Source: Macquaria australasica
Lineage: Eukaryota > Chordata > Actinopteri > Centrarchiformes > Percichthyidae
Length of the DNA: 64,000 bases
Assembly: GCA_005408345.1 (NCBI GenBank)
Contig: SEMN01000048.1
Location: forward strand, 1,777,001-1,841,000
Direction: 5' to 3'
Shown here one piece after another: positions 57,568 through 64,000 of this stretch. The position numbers and the translations under genes are program-made. The notes beneath the pieces are model-generated. The model had not been told where the DNA came from and did not search any database. It worked only from the letters and a program-made list of their open reading frames with translations. Each line of letters begins with the position of its first letter. Positions within the stretch are counted from its first letter, which is position 1.

Positions 57568-58139
57568 ATGGAGAACAGCAAGGTGACCAATCATCAGCGC
57601 AGGGACTGAAATAACAGCTTTAACCCCTCAAACACAGGTGTAACTGATAACATCGCTAATTGCTGGAATGGAGCTATCATTGATATTACCAGCTACACCT
57701 GGGCTATGGCAGGTCAAAAATATCTGTTGTGAAAGAAGGTATATGGCTAAAAGCACACGCCACCTCGATGCAGGGCTGACACCTTTTTTAACATCCAATG
57801 GGGAGCATGACAGAAAAAACTTGGAAACCAGTGCCTTCAAGAACTACAAGATTATCTGCTGAACTGATTGCACACTGTAGAGTGCTACACATCAAAACAG
57901 GAAATGCTTATAAAAAAAAAAGAGTAAAAAAAATACTTCCAGTTGATTTACATAAAAAATAGAAATTGAAAGTGAAAAAAAAGCTTAGATGTTATGTTCT
58001 GATGAAGTGTATTTTTCAAGGGTCAGTTTACACAAATCACAAAACATCAGCATATAAATAAAAACACTTTGCATATACTTTTTAGGGTAAGTGGGGGGGG
58101 GGGGGGTTGAACTGTCCCTTTAAGCATGGCTCACCCCTG

Positions 58140-58184
<45 letters not shown>

Positions 58185-61100
58185 CAGCAGCCAGTGAAGG
58201 AGGTGCTCCCCCTGCCTCGCCACCCTTCCCCGCTTCCTGTGACCTCTTCCTCTCTGACCCCTGCTGACAGTTTGAAAAAACACACCGCAGGCTCCATCCA
58301 GCATGTGCAGGTGGCCTCCTCAGGTGATTAACAGGGAGACCACACATTTGCATGTCATTATGTACATTAAAATATTATTTAGGAATGTGACTACAATCAT
58401 TATATACTGCAGGTAAATGGTAACTTAGTTATGAATACTAGGCTTTATTATTGATCACTGTAACTGATCTCATATGATTACATACATACTGGAAATACAC
58501 AATGTTTAAAAACACAAAAATGTATTTTACACATAACTGTGACTTTTTGTTTAAACAAAGACCGAATCGTTGACCTTTGGCCTTTCTTATGTTTGTTTTC
58601 AGTGGTGACATCGTTCCATCTGAAGCCTCCAGAGAGGGATCTCACCCTGATGTCCCACATGAAGTCTGTTAAGTCTCTGAGGCACGCCGGCTTCACTGCG
58701 GTGTTCACTGGACAGACGGTGAGCCGGCTGGCACGGCCTTCAAGATAAACATAAACCCGTATAAAGTGCAAAGAATAACATAAAAGGTGGCTGATATTGC
58801 TTTCAGGATAGATGAGGAAAAATGAACAAGGTGTAATACAAAAACAAAGTGTGCTGTACATGGGTATTGTGTTTGATGTTGTAGTGTCAAGTTTGTTCTG
58901 CTGCAGAAAATGCATCATAATATGGATCTTCATGTGTTTTAAAGGCCCTACGCACTTATGCAGGTGTTTTCACTTATTACGGCTAGCTAACCCTTTGCTA
59001 AGCACAGCCCTCCTTTGTTACTGGTGCTACCTCTGTCAAGCTAACTAATAGCTAATGAACACTAACTCTGTGGGTCGGTTGCAAACTCTATCTCCAGCTG
59101 ACTTTTTAATGTAAGCACACCACTTGGCATGTTGAAAAATCCAAAGCTTGACAGACCTGCCGTGCCTAGTTACGATTGCTCAGCTATGATTGGACACTCA
59201 CTGTTCCGGGGAGGGGTTTAGCAAATAAGGCCCCTGCTCAGTTTGTAGTTGGGAGGTCACCAAACGTCATGAATAAGTGAGAATGACAAAGGTGTATCAG
59301 GTGCATCAAAGCTAACAGGAGAGAGGGAGATAGGCAGTCCTACAGAGGACATAAGGAGCATCAGAAAATAAATGAGGTTTTTATGGTTGCGATGTTCAAT
59401 AAAATCTGGCTCCACACTGAGAGTTTAGCAGTGACACTCTGGCTGTCTTACATTGTTGAACGCTGACAGAAGCTTGACAGTGAGGAGTTGTCTGAGGAGG
59501 TACCAATCGTCGATGTGATCCTGGCTGACATCGACTCCCTGGTGCCCACTCACGATGAAACCGGCCGCCCCATCGCAGAGTGGAAACGACAGGTGATGGT
59601 GCGGCAGCTACAGGTCAGGCTGCAGGATGAGGAGGAACAGAGGAGACAGGTACTCATCTGTGCTATTGTGCTGTATGTGCTATGTGTGAGTCTGTAGTGC
59701 TGTGTGTAATTGTATGTGTATGCACACTGGCAGGCTGGCTAAATTAGGGTTTCTGGTGGGCCCACCAGGGGGGAGAATAGAGCCTTTGCAGAAGGGCACA
59801 CATGACCGAGAGGAAAAAGTGGAGCACATATAAAGTAGCAGACCTGATTGTTGAAGGAATATTATCTAAATAAAAATGCTCTGATGCTATCAAGGCTATC
59901 AAGACCCATGTAAGCAAGATTTATTCATACAGCAAAAGTACAATTTGGACAGACTTTCCACAAAGAAAACAAAAACAGGCGTCTGTCAAATCCAAAGCAT
60001 GAAGAAGCCACAAAAGACACAAGCGACGCCTCGAGCCTCTAGTCTTTTGTGTGTAATCACAACACAACAGAACATAATGAGAAAGAAAAATGAGAAAAGA
60101 AAATGTGGTGCATGAAGTTCCTTTTGCATGTTTTGTTACATTTTTCCTCAGTAGTGCTGATGGTTGATTAAATTAAACCAGTTTAATTGTTTTATTTTTC
60201 AGTCAATCAATTTAAAAAGTCTTAACAAAACATACAAAATGCATTTTGTACTGAGACAAAACAAAGTTGTGATATAATGAAGGAAACCTCAGTAAATGTC
60301 AGTCCAGTCTGCCTGGAGAACAAATGCTTAATTATATTAATAAGTTTATATTGTATATATTTAGTTCTTGTTACGAAAAGAGAATTTTCAAAGATGATTT
60401 TGTTAAAGGAATAGTTTAACATTTTAGGAAATACACTTATTAATAGGTGAGAAGATTGATACCACTCTCATGTCTGTCTGTTCAATATGAAGCTCTAGCC
60501 AGCGGCCAGTTAGCTTAGCTTAGCACAGCGACTGTAGACGGGGAAACAGCTAGCCTGGCTCTGTCCAAAGGTAACTAAATCTGCCTATCATACTGGACTA
60601 TTTCTTAGTGCAGTAATTTCCAACCTCATGATGATGACACAACTTCAGGAAGTCAGTTGTCCTGGCCAAGAAATAGTCCAGCACAAAACATCTTGTAACA
60701 CTGCAACCTGTCTTCTCATCTAACTTTTGGCTTATTTCCCAAAATGTTAAATTATTCCTCAGGCGAAATCCTCTCTCAGGATTGTTTGCTAAAATCTCTT
60801 CGTCCCTCTAACAGGACATGACTAATTGCTACACACCAGTGGATGGCTGGAAGTACTCCCAAACCCACAACGCAGTATTGGGGCCCTTTGGTGAGCTCCT
60901 AACAGAGGACGACCTGGTGTATCTGCAGCAGCAGATCGAGACTGTTTCACTGCAGAAGCGCTGCCAGGCCTATGAGCTGGAGCTGACCAGGCTGACCGAG
61001 GAGCTGAGGTCGATTTTACCTGATCCAATTGTGAACATCTCCCTTAACAAAGAAGTCCTACAACAGATGGATGCAGAGGGGAAAATGCATTTGACTTTGC

Positions 61101-62419
61101 CAGTGTGGTGCAGTCGTGTCTCCGAGATTGTTAAGAGTATGTCGCTGCTGGTGGCGAATCTGACCCAAAGCACAGAAGAAGGGGGCGAGAGGAGGATAGT
61201 GGAAGGCATGATGGAGGAGATGAAGGGTTTGCAGGGGGTAAGAGATAGATTGGGAATTGATTCAGACCAGGTATTGGTGCAACAGGGCCAAGAGACGGTG
61301 CCAGCACATGGTGAGACCTCTAGTGGATGCAGGATTCCTCACATAGGGATGGCGTCAGCTTTTAGCCATCGCCTGGAGACTAACAGCTACAGCAGAGCGC
61401 GGAGGGAGAGGGTGGAGAGGGAGATCCAGCAGTCTGGGGTATCGGTCAGAAACCTCAGATCCAACTTTGAAGGTCAGATTGGTGGTATTTATCCCTTCGC
61501 TGGGGTTGTGAAAGGAGGCCAGGCAGTGTGTGGAGCTTCAGGAGTAAACAACCAGAATGCCTGCCCGGGCCTCAGCCGCGAGGTGAGCCACTGTGATCCT
61601 CCTAAAAAACTTATACCCGTGATGGAGACTATCAGCTTAAGGAAAGAGCGTATAGTGGTGCTGTTCCTGAGCCACTGGAAGAAATCTGCCTATGCTATTT
61701 CAGTGAGAGCAGCGAGGCAGAGACAGGGACAGGAAGCAGTGTCAGGGAGAGTGACGGGAGCATCGCCCCCGCAGAAAATCACCTCCATGTTTCAATTCTG
61801 CCAACAACGAGGTGCTGTGGACAAGATGCTAAACTCCTGGAGGAATAAACTAGAACACAAAGATGCGCAAAAGTCCTGTTTGTCCTCTAACTCCTCACAA
61901 ATTCCGCCGCCTCGAGTAACCTACTCCCCAGAGCAATTCCTGCCAGACGTGGATGGTGTTGCAGTGAGCCACGATAGCTTGACCCTTGACCTCTTCATGC
62001 TGGGATACTTCCACATCTTAGAGCAAGAGCTGTCGCCTGAGGAGAGGAAGATGAGGCACCTCCTCTGCTTCGAAGTCTTTGACCACGTCGGCAGTTTCCC
62101 CTGGGAGATGGTGAGGGACTTCCACAAGGCTGTTCTCCAGGAGATCCAGGCTGGGAGGCGACAGTGGAGCGACGGCTTCGAGGACATCAAGGTCCGCTTC
62201 TTTGGGGACTCGAGACCACGACGCTGTCCATCGCCGTCATCATTGTTGTCAGATTCCAGACTCGTACCCAAAGTTGTAGTTCAAACCGCTACCCCAGATG
62301 AGTGTGGCAGCGACACAGACTTCTCCTGTTTCAACAACGAAGACATTTGTAAATACATTGACCGCAGCTTTGCTTTCTGGAAAGAGAAGGAGGCAGAGCT
62401 GTTTGATTTTGAACATTAA
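57568..62419 (+). CDS. espnl: Espin-like protein (ESPNL) lacking the ankyrin-repeat exons
   Basis: Espin-like proteins work with actin bundles of hair-cell stereocilia. Four exons are well supported: 58188-58323, 58603-58718, 59470-59649 and 60815-62419, in frame and totalling 678 codons. A candidate start exon, 57568-57582 (MENSK), splices in phase but is weak. Matches to human ESPNL, from memory, are QPVKEVLPLP just after the ankyrin block, DIDSLVPTHDETGRPIAEWKRQVMVR, and the YSQTHNAVLGPFGELLTEDDLVYL motif with coiled coil. EIQQSGVSVRNLR follows. A conserved C-terminal block contains LGYFHILEQELSPEERKMR and FPWEMVRDFHKAVLQEI. The last exon is 1605 nt with no intron. Human ESPNL is about 1005 residues with N-terminal ankyrin repeats, none of which are in this window. 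A MITE lies just before the last exon. Confidence 0.85.
58141..58180 (+). repeat. (TG)20 microsatellite abutting an espnl splice acceptor
   Basis: Twenty perfect TG units end seven bases before the exon at 58188, separated only by tccccag. A G run (about 58092-58106) lies just upstream. Confidence 0.95.
60403..60760. mobile_element. TTAA-type MITE (copy B) before the last espnl exon
   Basis: It begins ttaaaggaatagtttaacat, and its right end at about 60735-60760 is the reverse complement of the left over roughly 25 bases. The interior phrases 'gttagcttagcttagcacag', 'agcctggctctgtccaaagg' and 'ccaagaaatagtcc' match copy A. Its right end stops about 55 bases before the acceptor of the last espnl exon. 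Confidence 0.7.
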
Positions 62420-63166
62420 GGTTAGATTTTACATTTTTGCACACAATGATGACATGTTGATGTGTTTGTTTTGGCTAAGTGATGAGAGCTGAATAAAATT
62501 CTGTTGAGAATGCATTATTGATGAATTATTATCGCAAACTTAATTGATATTTACAGTTAGTTCGTTTACATCCCAGTCACTGAAACACAAAAGCCTCCAA
62601 TGTATGCATCTATCATCTTCCTTTATACCCATTTTCTGCCTGTGATTTCCATTAAAAAAAAAAAAGCTTTATGGACTAATTTTTGTAATCTGACAGCAGG
62701 ACCACAGAAAACATTTTATACAATTCAAGGACTGCGTTAAGCTGGTAAGATCTCAGAGGATTCTTATAAGTTGTTAGCACTAGCACTTTATAAGTTGATA
62801 TAAGATGATGATGTGTTTTACAGGAATATTTTTAATCTGTAAAATCATTAAGCTGTCAAATAAATACAGTGGAGTAAAAAGTACAATATTTATCTTAAAA
62901 ATGGGTAAGGTAGCATTAACTGTAACTACTTAAATAAAGTACAAATTACTTTAAAAAAGTACACTACCTGAATAAATGTGCCTACTTAGTTACTTTTACC
63001 TGATAATATATTATAAAGTCTACTATAACTGTAATCGACCAAGCTTTTATTTACCTTTAAGTAACAGTCATGTATGTTTATTAACTTGTTTCCGAGACGT
63101 AAAAAAAAAAAAATTAGTTTTGCTTCAGGTCCAACAGAAAGGTGACGGACTCGAAATAGGTGATGT
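62420..63166. other. espnl 3' end and gap to rab6 promoter
   Basis: An AATAAA at 62492-62497, about 75 bases after the espnl stop, is the likely 3' processing signal. The rest is non-coding and contains a degenerate end of the 'agtaaaaagtacaatattta' repeat family at about 62862-62995. Confidence 0.55.
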
Positions 63167-63178
63167 CGCGCATGCGCA
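63167..63178 (+). promoter_or_regulatory. rab6b: NRF-1 site in rab6 promoter
   Basis: CGCGCATGCGCA is an exact match to the palindromic NRF-1 consensus YGCGCAYGCGCR. It lies about 150 bases upstream of the rab6 ATG in a CpG-rich, TATA-less stretch, as usual for broadly expressed vertebrate genes. Confidence 0.7.
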
Positions 63179-63326
63179 CACGCTCCCTAAACTGACAGGA
63201 GGATGCTGAGCTGCATTCCCATCATTCTGTGAGGAGAGGAGGATCCCCCTGCGCACCCACAACGGAGGAGACGCCGAGCGACAAGAACATATAAAATAAT
63301 CCAAGTTGAGCTCTTTATCTGCCACC

Positions 63327-63396
63327 ATGTCAGCTGGAGGAGATTTGGGGAACCCCCTGAGGAAATTTAAACTCGTGTTTCTGGGAGAGCAGAGCG
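63327..63396 (+). CDS. rab6b: Rab6-family small GTPase, first coding exon (partial)
   Basis: Rab6 GTPases direct Golgi and retrograde vesicle traffic. Only the first exon is present: 23 residues, MSAGGDLGNPLRKFKLVF then LGEQS, ending at a gtgagt donor inside the nucleotide-binding P-loop (GEQSVGKT in the family). The start has a textbook Kozak context, gccaccATG. The MSAGGD start favours RAB6B over RAB6A (MSTGGD) from memory, and Leu7 replaces the usual Phe. The remaining exons lie beyond the right edge. Confidence 0.85.
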
Positions 63397-64000
63397 GTGA
63401 GTCAGTTCTCGGGGAGGTTTGGGTCGTCCTCCCCTAACGCCAAACATGCGTATATGTTGAAGGCCATGTATGTAATCCTTGTTGATTTTGAAAGTTGTAG
63501 CTGAATCTAGAGGACGTGCTGGCTGGCTTTGGTGGATTTGACGCCCATGAACCTCTCGGCACAATCTGTGACTAGAAAATTTGATTAACCAGGAAGGGAG
63601 AAAAAAACCAAAAAAAAAAAAACCCCGCATGCATATAAATTGCAGCCTTGGATTAAATATAACCATTATGATCACTGAAAAATAAGTGCTAATTGTACTG
63701 AATATAATTGCGGACTGTTTAGTTGTCGCACATTGTCATAATTCGCATTATATAGCAGGCGATATGAATTCGGATGTTTTGATGTGCTGCAGTGACCGAC
63801 AAATATGCTCAGCCTGTTTTCAGATAACGTGTTTATTTCACTCACATCGCTTATTTCTCACCTTAACAATCCTTTATTCCATTACATGACAGTGTCTAAT
63901 ATTTTTTCCACCACTCGTGTTTATTTATTTATTTATTTTTAAATAGAGAAGATAGGCTAATAAACAGTCCCCCATGTGTCAGTTCGGGACACACCCTAGG
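63397..64000 (+). other. rab6 intron 1 (partial)
   Basis: No exon or recognisable repeat beyond A/T runs. The sequence is the start of the first rab6 intron and continues past the window edge. Confidence 0.6.

Noticed and set aside
50176..58187. Search for ankyrin-repeat exons of espnl
   Set aside because: No frame with the ankyrin pattern (TPLHxAA-type) flanked by splice sites was seen, so none is annotated.
58478..58933. 151-codon minus-strand frame over the espnl exon
   Set aside because: It overlaps a well-supported espnl exon on the other strand and shows no family similarity.

Overview
The window is nuclear DNA from a ray-finned fish, most likely a spiny-rayed (percomorph) teleost. 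Every gene is split by GT-AG introns of about 70 bases to a few kb, intergenic DNA is AT-rich and full of CA/TA microsatellites, and several short interspersed repeats of types common in percomorph genomes are present. I see no prokaryotic, phage, plasmid or CRISPR content.

Layout: 344-1263 (-) is the 5' part of a very-long-chain fatty-acid elongase (elovl1-like), running off the left edge. 6140-15670 (+) is bok, a pro-apoptotic BCL-2 family gene with all coding exons. 15690-19616 (-) is a compact stand-alone nitrobindin gene (the C-terminal half of THAP4, without the THAP zinc finger), tail-to-tail with bok. 19942-23673 (-) is agxt, alanine-glyoxylate aminotransferase, in 11 exons. 23.7-27.9 kb is a gene-free gap holding a putative transposon and low-complexity DNA. 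27.9-53.97 kb (+) is kif1a, a kinesin-3 motor, reconstructed as 48 coding exons (1719 codons plus stop) with a 5' non-coding exon and a 3.8 kb 3' UTR. 57.5-62.5 kb (+) is an espin-like gene (espnl) that appears to lack the ankyrin-repeat exons. 63.3 kb (+) is the first exon of a Rab6 GTPase with its promoter.

The genes do not form one pathway. bok, thap4, agxt, kif1a and espnl all lie on human 2q37.3 from memory. The bok/thap4 convergent pair and the agxt/kif1a divergent pair look like old conserved arrangements, while elovl1 and rab6b are joined here by fish-specific rearrangement.

I found no convincing wholly new biological system. The best second-look items are: an espnl gene without ankyrin exons; two kif1a introns that are stop-free in frame and multiples of three in length; microsatellites abutting splice sites in four genes; a dual-start agxt; a nitrobindin gene with no room for a THAP domain; and a perfect 15-bp hairpin near 3.7 kb. 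Exon coordinates were read by hand from reading frame, splice consensus and remembered family sequences. They are predictions without transcript support.
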